Shown piece after piece: positions 1 to 6,175 of a stretch of DNA of 7,678 bases. How positions within the stretch are numbered: the stretch's first letter is position 1; every line of letters starts with the position of its first letter. The notes below the pieces were generated by a model. The model had not been told where the DNA came from. It saw only the letters and a list, made by a program, of their open reading frames with translations, and did no database searches. A program made the translations under genes and the position numbers. Source of the DNA: Nitrososphaeraceae archaeon (GTDB lineage Archaea > Thermoproteota > Nitrososphaeria > Nitrososphaerales > Nitrososphaeraceae); NCBI GenBank assembly GCA_025449515.1, contig JANWJI010000035.1, forward strand, positions 1 to 7,678, written 5' to 3'.

Positions 1-68
1 CTACATCACACGTACATCTGTCTTCACAAACGTAACTACCTTCTCCCATTAACTAGGATCTTTTCCCA

Positions 69-333
69 CTAGATGCATTTAATGATTTCCAAGAGACCAG
101 TGTCAAGACCGTCATGAAGATTATGATCTGGATAATATCGAGATGGTTGATTAATACTTAGTTCTATGGAAATGATTTGCCTTGTAATATACCGACTTCT
201 AATGGAATGGATACGATATCATATGGAGTTATCTTAGACGATATCAAGACATAAAATTTTCAATCGCCTCGTATAAATTAATGTGCGCTCTTTCCGCTAT
301 GTTTTCGTGGTCTACCAGATATATTTAAATCAT
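69..333 (-). pseudogene. Decayed small gene, function unknown
   Basis: Two open minus-strand segments in different frames look like pieces of one small gene of about 88 codons. An ATG at 331-333 is followed by a TAA as its third codon, then an open stretch (244-324) that includes VDHENIAERAHINLYEAIEN and ends in TGA. A second stretch in another frame (72-218, 49 codons) includes SIELSINQPSRYYP and LHDGLDTGLLEII and ends in TAG at 69-71. Restoring it needs one changed stop codon and one frameshift between about 221 and 244. A TATA-like minus-strand sequence (about 367-377) lies about 38 bases before the ATG, the right place for a short-leader transcript. I do not recognise the family. The call rests on protein-like composition only; chance open frames in AT-rich DNA are the alternative. 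Confidence 0.33.
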
Positions 334-473
334 GATAGAACAAGATTGGTCTGAATACCAGAAAAAACAATATATGAACAATTTGTTTTCAATTTTCTAG
401 TTTGTCATTAGCATACTTTAGAGTAATGGCAAACTACGACAATGAGTCTGACGTTTCTAATGTAGGAAACGTA

Positions 474-950
474 TTATTCCTTTTGAATATTGGTCACGGT
501 CTTAGATTTGTCATCTTTCCTTCCATTGGCTGTTCTAGTTACCATCAATGCCACTCCTGCTAAGATAATGCTCATTGCAACAATTGTCATATAAGTAATA
601 GGTTCTTTTAGTTATACATTGTAGATTGATTGCTATTATATCAGGTAAGGCACTATAAGAGGAGCCAAAATGTGTGTTTGTTTTATTAGGATCGATCTGT
701 AAAGACGCGAAAGGATCCAAGAAATTAGAAGTGTGATGAACGTCTTAAAGTTGTGTGGCTGGCAGCAGCCATTTGGTTAGAGCCGAACCTATTCATACAA
801 CTAATATGACTTTATGTTGATGCCTATCAAATATTGCTAACTTGCATCCGTATATACGTGCCCAGGAAAAGGAAACTCTAATGTATATTTACCATTCTCC
901 TAGAGAATAATCTGTAACTCTATCCATGGTTATGATTTAGATTTCATGGA
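474..950 (-). pseudogene. Decayed surface protein with C-terminal membrane anchor
   Basis: Minus-strand fragments in several frames read as one eroded gene. From its 5' side: a piece containing NGKYTLEFPFPGHVYTDAS (about 840-897); then DRHQHKVILVV, TGA, GSALTKWLLPATQL, TAA; then FLDPFASLQIDPNKTNTHFG continuing to ALPDIIAINLQ (to about 612). After a frameshift the last piece runs EPITYMTIVAMSIILAGVAL, a hydrophobic helix, then a charged tail with GRKDDKSK, ending at a TAA (474-476). The layout suggests an exocytoplasmic beta-rich domain held by one C-terminal helix, with the tail inside the cell. At least two stops and two frameshifts separate the pieces, so it is not translated as a whole. 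The upstream limit is uncertain, and an N-terminal signal peptide was not found in 950-1132. The family is not recognised. Confidence 0.45.
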
Positions 951-1132
951 TTACCTAGTAACCATGAGGCTAGTTTTACATTTACTATCTCCAAAAAGAG
1001 ATTTTTTTCCTAGTTACCGTAGTGCGTATCACATATGTCAATCTATTCCGAAGTAGTTCAGTCAAATTAATACAAACCATGTGGTACTATCAGTTTTATG
1101 GTTTTTCAGGAGAGTAATGTAGGCATTATTTT
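951..1132. other. Non-coding gap, nothing identified
   Basis: Only short open frames are present. The longest is a minus-strand ATG frame of about 31 codons starting at 1080 that has no recognisable features. A T-run on the plus strand (1002-1008) and an A-run (992-996) occur, but neither is placed as a convincing terminator for a flanking gene. Confidence 0.4.
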
Positions 1133-1696
1133 TCAGAGTTCTTTGTGTCTAAAACAACTGGTGATATGATCATTTACCATTCCAATTGCTTGCATCATAG
1201 AGTAACAAATAATAGATCCTACAAAAATAAAACCCCTTCTCTTCAAATCGTTGCTCAGTAAGTCGGAAATTTGCGTTCTCGAAGGTACATCCTTCCAGTT
1301 GTTCCAATTATTTTGTATTGGCACTCCGTCAACGAAGCTCCACAGATATGAGTCAAAGCTACCAAATTCATTTTGTACTTTTATGAAGGCGTTGGCATTT
1401 TTTACAACCGATCGAATTTTTAATTTATTTCTTATTATGGAGGAATTTGTGAAAAGTTGTTGAAGCTTTTCTTCGTCATACCGCGCGATCTTTTGAACGT
1501 CAAAATTGTCAAACGCCTTCCTGTAAGCTTCTCTTTTCTTTAGAATAGTTGACCAACTTAGACCTGCCTGCGCTGATTCGAGTAACAAGAATTCAAACTG
1601 CTTATTGTCATCATGAACAGGAACAGCCCATTCATTATCGTGATACTCAACGTCAATTACGCTACCTATCTCGGCCCATTTGCATCGAACTTTCAT
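1133..1696 (-). CDS. tag: DNA-3-methyladenine glycosylase I (Tag)
   Basis: Removes 3-methyladenine from alkylated DNA, the first step of base excision repair, in the cytoplasm or nucleoid. The 187 residues match the length of Escherichia coli Tag (187) and align along their whole length. The N-terminal RCKWA and YHDNEW blocks, the LESAQAGLSW block (31-48 region), a LKKRE block, LWSFVDG, RRGFIFVG and the C-terminal MVNDHITSCF are all family hallmarks. By alignment to the E. coli enzyme, zinc is held by C5, H19, H177 and C181, and the base pocket includes Y18, E40 and W48; all are present, so the enzyme should be active. The ATG start fits the family N-terminus, where the first zinc cysteine is residue 4 or 5. 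There is no clear ribosome binding site; a TATA-like box lies about 34 bases upstream, suggesting a short leader. It appears to be transcribed alone, with long gaps on both sides. The identification is very secure. Confidence 0.96.
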   Translation of the reverse strand: MKVRCKWAEIGSVIDVEYHDNEWAVPVHDDNKQFEFLLLESAQAGLSWSTILKKREAYRKAFDNFDVQKIARYDEEKLQQLFTNSSIIRNKLKIRSVVKNANAFIKVQNEFGSFDSYLWSFVDGVPIQNNWNNWKDVPSRTQISDLLSNDLKRRGFIFVGSIICYSMMQAIGMVNDHITSCFRHKEL

Positions 1697-1727
1697 TGTA
1701 TATAATTACTAGATTATTCATCGTCTA

Positions 1728-1736
1728 GGTATAAAG
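1728..1736 (-). promoter_or_regulatory. TATA-like box for tag
   Basis: The minus strand reads CTTTATACC. Its centre is about 35 bases before the tag ATG, so an archaeal start site some 26 bases downstream would give a leader of roughly 9 bases, which fits the absence of a Shine-Dalgarno sequence. No BRE was verified. Confidence 0.4.
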
Positions 1737-1805
1737 CGATACGCCTGATCTTATCTTATTTTTTAGGTCAGCCCTATTTTAGGATGTAAATTATAAAGTA
1801 GAGAA

Positions 1806-2023
1806 CTAATTTTTGAGGTCAAACCATAGAACAAGTCTTTTGTCATCTGCGGATAATTGCTGCCTTTTTAGAATCCGGCTGAATTGGCACATAAGTTGCT
1901 TATTCAACTTCGGAAATTGGCAAAGGTTCAAATCTAGTTCTTGTCGACAGCAGCATTAAATTTTGTCACATGGACCTTATCAAACTGATTAGTTTCGAAC
2001 CAAATACTTTGAGCATTTGAACC
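1806..2023 (-). pseudogene. Possible decayed coding sequence
   Basis: The 487-base gap between tag and the zinc-ribbon gene contains two adjoining minus-strand open stretches in different frames. The upstream one (1937-2023) includes SIWFETNQFDKVHVTKFNAA and ends in TAG at 1934-1936. The downstream one (1806-1955) includes ELDLNLCQFPKLNKQLMCQF and SADDKRLVLWFDL and ends in TAG at 1806-1808. They would join into about 70 codons after one frameshift near 1940-1950. Upstream, 2027-2160 has only scrappy open frames and no start that joins cleanly. Nothing identifies the family. I include it because the two pieces abut and look protein-like, but chance is a serious alternative. The rest of the gap (1737-1805 and 2024-2183) shows nothing else. 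Confidence 0.25.
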
Positions 2024-2183
2024 TCATTTCATCTCCGATCACTCAAAGCTTCTAGAGTAAATCTGTCTAATCTAACCCTAAGGCGGGGCTTTTAGTTTTA
2101 CAGCTTTAAGAAAACTCTATTCTTGATTCGACATGATTGTTTAGTCTATTAGGGCAAAGGCTTGCCGCCTCTTTTTAAGGTAT

Positions 2184-2348
2184 TTATTTCTGGTATTTGA
2201 TTTCCTCTATTTCATATGAATCATCAAGTTGTTTGTTTACGAATATATTGCAGACCCTGCACTGGTATTGCTTTACTGGGCGATCATGACAAATAGATCC
2301 ATTTAACCACACCATAAGCGAGCCACATAGAGGACAGTTCATCGTCAT
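2184..2348 (-). CDS. Small zinc-ribbon protein
   Basis: An intact 54-residue reading frame begins at the ATG at 2346-2348 and ends with TAA at 2184-2186. It carries two cysteine pairs, CPLCG (C5, C8) and CRVC (C30, C33), separated by 21 residues, with a further C20 and H21 between them. This CxxC...CxxC layout is a zinc ribbon, which binds one zinc ion and usually serves in nucleic-acid or protein contacts. The C-terminal third is acidic and probably helical, with EIEEIKYQK at the end. A second ATG two codons in (2340-2342) is an equally possible start. There is no clear ribosome binding site; an AT-rich AAATATTAATA element (2376-2386, minus strand) lies about 30 bases upstream and could be the TATA box. 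It is separated from its neighbours by hundreds of bases, so it is probably its own transcript. The function is unknown. Confidence 0.66.
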   Translation of the reverse strand: MTMNCPLCGSLMVWLNGSICHDRPVKQYQCRVCNIFVNKQLDDSYEIEEIKYQK

Positions 2349-2594
2349 CTAGAAAATAGTGCGATGGATAGCATGTATTAATATTTCGTTAATGTTCTTG
2401 AAAATAATAGTCCCGAAATATACATAGCACAAACATCCAGATCTTATTATTACGAAAAATCAATAAATAACTCCTAATTTCGAATTTTTGCCAAGAAGAG
2501 CAATTTAGAATTAGGATACACGTCCGTAGGAAAATAATTAATTTACAACGATTAAATATAATAGATATCTTGCTGTCAGTTGACTTTCCATTCA
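2349..2594. other. Intergenic region, no convincing gene
   Basis: Apart from the TATA-like element at 2376-2386, this AT-rich stretch holds only a minus-strand frame starting with GTG at 2595. Its predicted product is rich in Cys, Phe, Trp and Ile without a family pattern, so I treat it as non-coding. Confidence 0.4.
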
Positions 2595-2918
2595 CTAAAC
2601 CGGTAGGGAGAGTTTGCCATAGTATTCTTCTAGTTTTATCTCCGTTTTGATTCTGGAAATTATGCTATTCATATCTGACTCAGTAAACCACTGAGAGATC
2701 GATTTTGCTATTCCGTTCTTGTCACAAATTGCTATTAGATATCCATTTGTTTCCTTTTTTACGGCTATTAAGTTCTCGTCGCCTACAGGCTCCCATATGT
2801 TATCCTTATTATCCTTCAAGGCTAACGCAGGTAAGGCATGTCCGGCAAATGAGTTCAAGATTTCTTGAGCTGCTCTGACACGTTTTTCACCCATTTTCAA
2901 TGCAGTGAAATATTGCAT
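2595..2918 (-). CDS. Hypothetical protein, downstream partner of the HD hydrolase
   Basis: A 107-residue soluble protein that I do not recognise. It has no signal peptide, membrane helix or cysteine cluster; its single cysteine lies in LIAICDKNG. The N-terminal part is basic and helical (MGEKRVRAAQEILNSFAGHA). The middle looks like alternating strands (IWEPVGDENLIAVKKE, GYLIAICDKNGIAK), and the C-terminal part is a charged helix (SDMNSIISRIKTEIKLEE). The helix-sheet-helix layout suggests a small folded domain. It starts 11 bases after the stop of the HD-domain gene, with AGGTAG about 7 bases before the ATG acting as a weak ribosome binding site. This supports the first ATG over the one at codon 9 and argues for translation from a shared mRNA. 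A job connected with the HD enzyme is inferred from that arrangement alone. Confidence 0.8.
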   Translation of the reverse strand: MQYFTALKMGEKRVRAAQEILNSFAGHALPALALKDNKDNIWEPVGDENLIAVKKETNGYLIAICDKNGIAKSISQWFTESDMNSIISRIKTEIKLEEYYGKLSLPV

Positions 2919-2929
2919 GTATATACTAC

Positions 2930-3490
2930 CTAGGATGGTGATTTTAAAGTATTTAGGATCTCCAGCATAATAGGAAAAATGTTTTTTGACTTCAAAGTCT
3001 TCCTAGAGGTGTTTAAGAATTGAGCAAGTAGAGCTTTAGGGTAGTCCCGTTCGTATTGCTTGGCTTGCAGTGCCAACTCTAACTTATCTACCAAGTGTAC
3101 AAAATTTGCTGCTTGGGTTTTATTTTGCACGTATTCCTCCCAGATCTTTTTGTATTTTAAGCGAATCGATCTTGGAATTGATTGCAAAATCAATTCCATA
3201 GCGTTCCTTTCTAAGTCGCGCTTTGGTTTCCTGCCTATCTCGTGTGGCAGGTAGTCTCCGATTATCGATTCAGCCAAATCGTGGAGAATTGCCATCTTGA
3301 GGATCTTTTCTGTTTCCAATTCTAACATATCAGACAATACCATGCTAACGAGGCACATCGAATAGGAATGATCTGCTACCGATTCAGGATCACTAACTCC
3401 GACCTTGCTAACCCACCCAGCCCTCTTGATAGACTTGAGTTTCAGACCATATAGGAAAAACTCATGCAGATCAGAATATATCAGTTTCAT
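2930..3490 (-). CDS. HD-domain phosphohydrolase, HDDC2/YfbR-like (5'-deoxynucleotidase family)
   Basis: A 186-residue metal-dependent HD phosphohydrolase. The HD residues are all visible: H41 in VADHSYSM, H70-D71 in ILHDLAE with E74, and D135 in HLVDKLELA; D79 in GDYLPHE is also a family position. The N-terminal LKSIKRAGW block followed by PESVADHS is typical of the HD_3 family, which includes human HDDC2 and is related to E. coli YfbR, a 5'-deoxyribonucleoside monophosphatase. The likely role is removal of phosphate from deoxynucleotides in the cytoplasm, limiting dNMP pools; the exact substrate cannot be read from the sequence. Length is normal for the family. The ATG start lies just before the family core. 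A GAGG sits about 11 bases upstream, too far to be a strong ribosome binding site. The 107-residue gene follows 11 bases after its stop, probably in the same transcript. Confidence 0.9.
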   Translation of the reverse strand: MKLIYSDLHEFFLYGLKLKSIKRAGWVSKVGVSDPESVADHSYSMCLVSMVLSDMLELETEKILKMAILHDLAESIIGDYLPHEIGRKPKRDLERNAMELILQSIPRSIRLKYKKIWEEYVQNKTQAANFVHLVDKLELALQAKQYERDYPKALLAQFLNTSRKTLKSKNIFPIMLEILNTLKSPS

Positions 3491-3583
3491 CTCGTGATTG
3501 CCTCAATTCTGGATTGCGGAATAGGCATTGGATATTATGTTCAGATATATCAGTGTTCAGAATTGATCAAGTGGCTCGATTGT

Positions 3584-3600
3584 GAAAATCAGAAAAATTA
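3584..3600 (-). terminator. Possible T-run terminator after the cobalamin adenosyltransferase gene
   Basis: On the minus strand the sequence reads TAATTTTTCTGATTTTCAC, giving two T-runs 74-90 bases past the stop of the pduO-type gene. Archaeal RNA polymerase terminates at such T-runs without needing a hairpin. It lies before the HD-gene start, so it could separate the two transcription units. It may be a chance T-run in AT-rich DNA. Confidence 0.3.
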
Positions 3601-3673
3601 TGCCAACGCAGCAGTACAAGCAAACGTATGTATAGCTGCGTTAATCATCAGCATACAGATTCTAGGGCTTTCA

Positions 3674-4261
3674 CTATTTAATCGCTTCCCATTTTACGTC
3701 CGACAGTCCGGAGCGTCGATTTGCTATTCTCGCAATAACAAATAAGAGGTCAGACAGTCTATTTAAATAAGTAAGAATTGAAGGATTCACACTTTCTTTT
3801 TGGGACAGGCTGACTACGGCAATTTCAGATCTACGTGCAACTGTCCTGTTCAAATGAAGTGAGGAGCTTGCTAAACTTCCCCCAGGCAGCAAAAAGAAAG
3901 TGATTTGAGGTAAATCTGCTTCATACTGATCGATAGTAGATTCTAAAAAATATGTCATAGTCATTTCTGTATGCGGCGTTTTGTTGCGTATTCCTGTAAA
4001 GGTTTTCTGAATATCATAAGACGGATCTGCTAGATCCGCTCCGACAATAAAAAGATCATTTTGAATCTTTGTCAAAATATCTATAATATCGGCAAAAATG
4101 TTTTTTGAATTTTGCCTCAGTAGCGAAATGGTGAGACCTATGCCAGAATTCAATTCGTCTATACATCCATAAGCAATTATCCTTTGGTTACTTTTTAAAA
4201 CTCTTTTTCCACCAATCAAGCCGGTTTCACCCTTGTCACCGGACTTAGTATATATCTTCAT
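3674..4261 (-). CDS. Cob(I)alamin adenosyltransferase, PduO type
   Basis: Transfers the adenosyl group of ATP to cob(I)alamin, making adenosylcobalamin, the coenzyme for methylmalonyl-CoA mutase and class II ribonucleotide reductase. The 195 residues cover the whole PduO/MMAB fold. In order: the N-terminal ATP loop IYTKSGDKGETGLIGGKRV (3-21), AYGCIDELNSGIGL (30-43), IQNDLFIVGADLA (66-78), FFLLPGG (122-128), LHLNRTVARRSE (135-146) and YLNRLSDLLFVIAR (165-178). By alignment to Lactobacillus reuteri PduO, D35, R139, R143 and N167 are the conserved catalytic and ATP-binding positions, and all are kept, so activity is expected. The region after 80 (SYDIQKTFTG...) is variable in the family. The ATG start gives the standard N-terminus; an AT-rich ATTTAAATG (4298-4306, minus strand) about 40 bases upstream may be its TATA box. 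It is likely transcribed alone. Confidence 0.95.
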   Translation of the reverse strand: MKIYTKSGDKGETGLIGGKRVLKSNQRIIAYGCIDELNSGIGLTISLLRQNSKNIFADIIDILTKIQNDLFIVGADLADPSYDIQKTFTGIRNKTPHTEMTMTYFLESTIDQYEADLPQITFFLLPGGSLASSSLHLNRTVARRSEIAVVSLSQKESVNPSILTYLNRLSDLLFVIARIANRRSGLSDVKWEAIK

Positions 4262-4356
4262 ACTTCGGCTTATCTAAATAATCAAATTTGATCAACTCAT
4301 TTAAATTGATTGCTGCGAAATCTTTATTTAAATATCTGAGTTAGAATAGATATCAT

Positions 4357-4587
4357 TTAGTAAGAATGTATATCAGATTTGTGTTCTCGTAAATATTTCT
4401 TTTTCTTGAATCTCTCGTTACATTTTTCACATTTAAACGGCCTCTCAAACTCGAGCAAGAAGCGCTCTTTCTTCTCTTCCGGACTTTCTATAATTTGATC
4501 AGATTTAAAATCAACCATTTTATTATAACCAATTCTGATATGAAAATCTTTTTTTGGTTTATCTACCTTAAGGAACATAATTATCAT
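4357..4587 (-). CDS. Single-finger C2H2 zinc-finger protein
   Basis: A 76-residue protein with one classical C2H2 finger at its C-terminus: C53 and C56 in FKCEKCNERF, then H69 and H74 (KYLREHKSDIH). The spacing is CX2CX12HX4H, and F60 and L66 occupy the usual hydrophobic core positions. This fold typically binds DNA, sometimes RNA or protein. The segment before the finger is highly charged (SPEEKKERFLLEFERP), and the finger helix is very basic (FKKKKYLREHK), in line with nucleic-acid binding. Small one-finger C2H2 proteins are widespread in Thaumarchaeota and other archaea, though their targets are unknown. The start is uncertain: ATGs occur at codons 1, 4 and 24. The last would leave a compact 53-residue protein and lies after a possible TATA sequence (TTATAATAAA). 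It lies 95 bases upstream of the pduO-type gene on the same strand. Confidence 0.82.
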   Translation of the reverse strand: MIIMFLKVDKPKKDFHIRIGYNKMVDFKSDQIIESPEEKKERFLLEFERPFKCEKCNERFKKKKYLREHKSDIHSY

Positions 4588-4648
4588 AGAATTATTATTT
4601 AGAATTGTCTGATTGAATTCTAACCTATGTTATTATTGGATTACTAAG

Positions 4649-4854
4649 TTAATTCCAGATCTGCATGTTATTGATTGTCATAAGATAGTCGATTAGCTCC
4701 AATCTTAGCAAAAGTGTTGCGTAGTAAATTTCCGGGGTGTAAACATCCCCACCCTAGATTAATGACATTTATTATCCAGTTCTTTCAGTAATTCATAGTC
4801 CAGAACAGATAAAATTCGTACGATTTAATTGATTATATCAGATAATATTGCTAC
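4649..4854 (-). pseudogene. Possible decayed coding sequence in the divergent gap
   Basis: In the 466-base gap between the C2H2 gene and the Cas4-like gene, the minus strand has short open pieces. One reads AILSDII, a TAA, then VRILSVLDYELLKELDNKCH and a TAA at 4759-4761. Another in a different frame (4652-4753) includes VYTPEIYYATLLLRLELIDY and ends in TAA at 4649-4651. The pieces look protein-like and are close together, as expected of a small gene broken by frameshift and stops, but none has a good start and each is short. I do not recognise a family, and this could be chance. Confidence 0.22.
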
Positions 4855-4875
4855 GATCCAAAATGAAGGAGAAGA

Positions 4876-5061
4876 TTTGAATTCGATCTAAAGTTGGTGA
4901 GATTGCCGTATGAATCATATTACACAATTACTTATGAAATGGATTTCGATCTTTTACGATATGCGCCGTCTGATCTTCATAACTTTCAGATTATTCCAGT
5001 TATTGTTAAATTAAGACTACTGTTGAAAATATCTAAATTTCCAAGTATATATAGTGCCTAA
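4876..5061 (+). pseudogene. Possible coding remnant upstream of the Cas4-like gene
   Basis: A plus-strand stretch of 61 codons without a stop ends at TAA 5059-5061, overlapping the annotated GTG start of the Cas4-like gene by a few bases. It includes EFDLKLVRLPYESYYTITYE and RYAPSDLHNFQIIPVIVKLR, and would continue a preceding frame (IQNEGEDL, near 4855-4878) after one frameshift. The possible starts are a GTG at 4897 and an ATG at 4933. If the TATA box at 5046-5053 is real, this is not part of the Cas4-like transcript. No family is recognised, and chance is a real alternative. Confidence 0.2.
5045..5054 (+). promoter_or_regulatory. TATA box for the Cas4-like gene
   Basis: GTATATATAG is a strong TATA-like element. 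Its centre is about 28 bases before the ATG at 5078, so a transcript starting 26-27 bases downstream would begin almost exactly at that ATG and be leaderless. The GTG at 5054 directly touches the box and would lie upstream of the transcript. The element therefore favours the ATG start. Confidence 0.5.
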
Positions 5062-5719
5062 TCCTACCTTGCATGAGATGTTAGGCAGTAGAGATGTAAA
5101 AAAAATGATATATAAGGAATTTGAAAGTGCCTACAATAACCAGATCAAATACCCTGACAAATCGAACCCAGATAAGATACATGCGAACGAGGCTTCGCGT
5201 TGTACACGCTTGGCGTACTATGAACGAAAAAATCCGCTACCTCCAGATTCCAACTCTACAATATCTGTTCTGATCAAAGATAGTATTAGACGACTATTTA
5301 GTAATCTTAACTCAGAATATAAAGTTGATGCCTTGTCAATATTGGCCTCTGCAGATATGATTGTGGACGGAGAATATGTCGTGAAGTTCGAGCTCGTAAG
5401 CAAGCTGCCGGCTACACCACATCCAAGGGATTTACTCTACCTGAACGCATGTCTGTTTGCTTTTGATAAAACAGATGGAATTCTAATTTATACAAATATT
5501 GACGGAGATACTGTCGAATTTTCTCTTACAAGAAATAATAGAATGCTTCAGGAAATAGTCAGAAGAGCTAAGATTCTAAGCACATTACTCAAAGAAGACA
5601 GAGTTCCCATAGTAGAGCCGTGCGAGCTTTGCCTTTCATGCAAGTACTATGAAAGATGCTATGCACAAGAAAGGAAGAACTCCAGTCTTGGTTTCCTTGG
5701 CTTGGGAAAAACTGGATAA
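5054..5719 (+). CDS. Cas4-like Fe-S protein of the PD-(D/E)XK superfamily, nuclease motifs eroded
   Basis: The 221 residues have the Cas4/RecB-nuclease layout. ANEASRCTRLAYYER (44-58) matches the Cas4 opening with its lone N-terminal cysteine C50. A SADMIV...VVKFELVS region (99-116) stands at the catalytic strand pair, and LLYLNACLFAFD (127-138) at the QxxxY helix. The C-terminal PCELCLSCKYYERC supplies C190/C193, C196 and C202, the usual partners of C50 in a 4Fe-4S cluster. The nuclease residues look degraded: the helix histidine aligns with K75, the ExK motif reads E113-L-V115 (no lysine), and the glutamine of the QxxxY motif aligns with D126; only D101 clearly remains. By inference it may have lost DNA cleavage but kept the cluster. 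No cas1, cas2 or CRISPR array is in the window. The first codon given is GTG; the ATG at 5078 (residue 9) is better placed relative to the TATA box. A glycine-rich tail (GFLGLG) ends it. Confidence 0.72.
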   Translation: MPNPTLHEMLGSRDVKKMIYKEFESAYNNQIKYPDKSNPDKIHANEASRCTRLAYYERKNPLPPDSNSTISVLIKDSIRRLFSNLNSEYKVDALSILASADMIVDGEYVVKFELVSKLPATPHPRDLLYLNACLFAFDKTDGILIYTNIDGDTVEFSLTRNNRMLQEIVRRAKILSTLLKEDRVPIVEPCELCLSCKYYERCYAQERKNSSLGFLGLGKTG

Positions 5720-5750
5720 TTATGCCTGTCTGTTGATAAATGATTTTCTC

Positions 5751-6106
5751 ATGTTTGGTATCAATAGATTTGATATTTTAGAAACGTAACGTGAATTCAT
5801 TGGGACTATCCATGATTCTAGTTTAATTAATTTCTTGAAAACCAGACGGCTAGTCGACATGGATCAACCTACCAATCTCTCTGAATTGGATCGTTTACAA
5901 AAATACAATCCTCTAATGTACTTAACTACGCTAGACAATTGTGTATCACACCAACTAGGTGTCATCGCATAATAGAAATAGCGATTTTATATAAGACTAG
6001 ATAGTTAGGAGAACACGTAGTAATTGAAAGATTGGTTAAAGGAGACAACTTTTTCAAGTACATGACGAAATTATTGTCGCTTAGAGGCCTGTATACTAGC
6101 AGTTGA
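5751..6106 (+). pseudogene. Decayed gene of about 115 codons, family unknown
   Basis: The gap between the Cas4-like gene and the antiporter holds an eroded plus-strand gene. From the ATG at 5751 it reads MFGINRFDILET, TAA (5787-5789), then in the same frame EFIGTIHDSSLINFLKTRRL, DMDQPTNLSELDRLQKYNPL and MYLTTLDNCVSHQLG. A frameshift near 5963 leads into HRIIEIAILYKTR, TAG (6002-6004), then in the same frame LGEHVVIERLVKGDNFFKYM and TKLLSLRGLYTSS, ending with TGA at 6104-6106. Two in-frame stops and one shift are needed to rebuild a continuous protein. The pieces join without gaps and are clearly protein-like, which makes decay more likely than chance. The product would be a small soluble, helical protein; I cannot name it. 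The remaining bases to the antiporter (6107-6176) hold no gene. Confidence 0.55.
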
Positions 6107-6175
6107 ATCGGTGAAAACTTTAGCTGGTTATTCCTCATTTAGCAGTGCAAAAAATGCAAAAGTTATCCTATACAG

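Noticed and set aside
1985..2012. A TTCGAAA sequence on the minus strand resembling a tRNA T-loop
   Set aside because: The flanking stem has a mismatch and a wobble pair, and no acceptor, D or anticodon arm can be placed around it.
2156..2180. A short GC hairpin (AGGC/GCCT) followed by a T-run on the plus strand
   Set aside because: It has only a four-base stem, and no plus-strand gene ends near it, so a terminator role cannot be supported.
2389..2595. A minus-strand frame starting with GTG that overlaps the stop of the 107-residue gene by one base
   Set aside because: The product is rich in Cys, Phe, Trp and Ile without recognisable structure, and there is no ribosome binding site; it looks like translated AT-rich spacer.
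3542..3553. CAGATATATCAG as a possible operator palindrome before the HD gene
   Set aside because: It is not a perfect inverted repeat, and similar AT-rich words recur by chance in this region.
3464..3745. A plus-strand frame of 93 codons across the gap between the HD and pduO-type genes
   Set aside because: It overlaps the ends of two secure minus-strand genes, and its product shows no domain. The gap is better explained as terminator and promoter.
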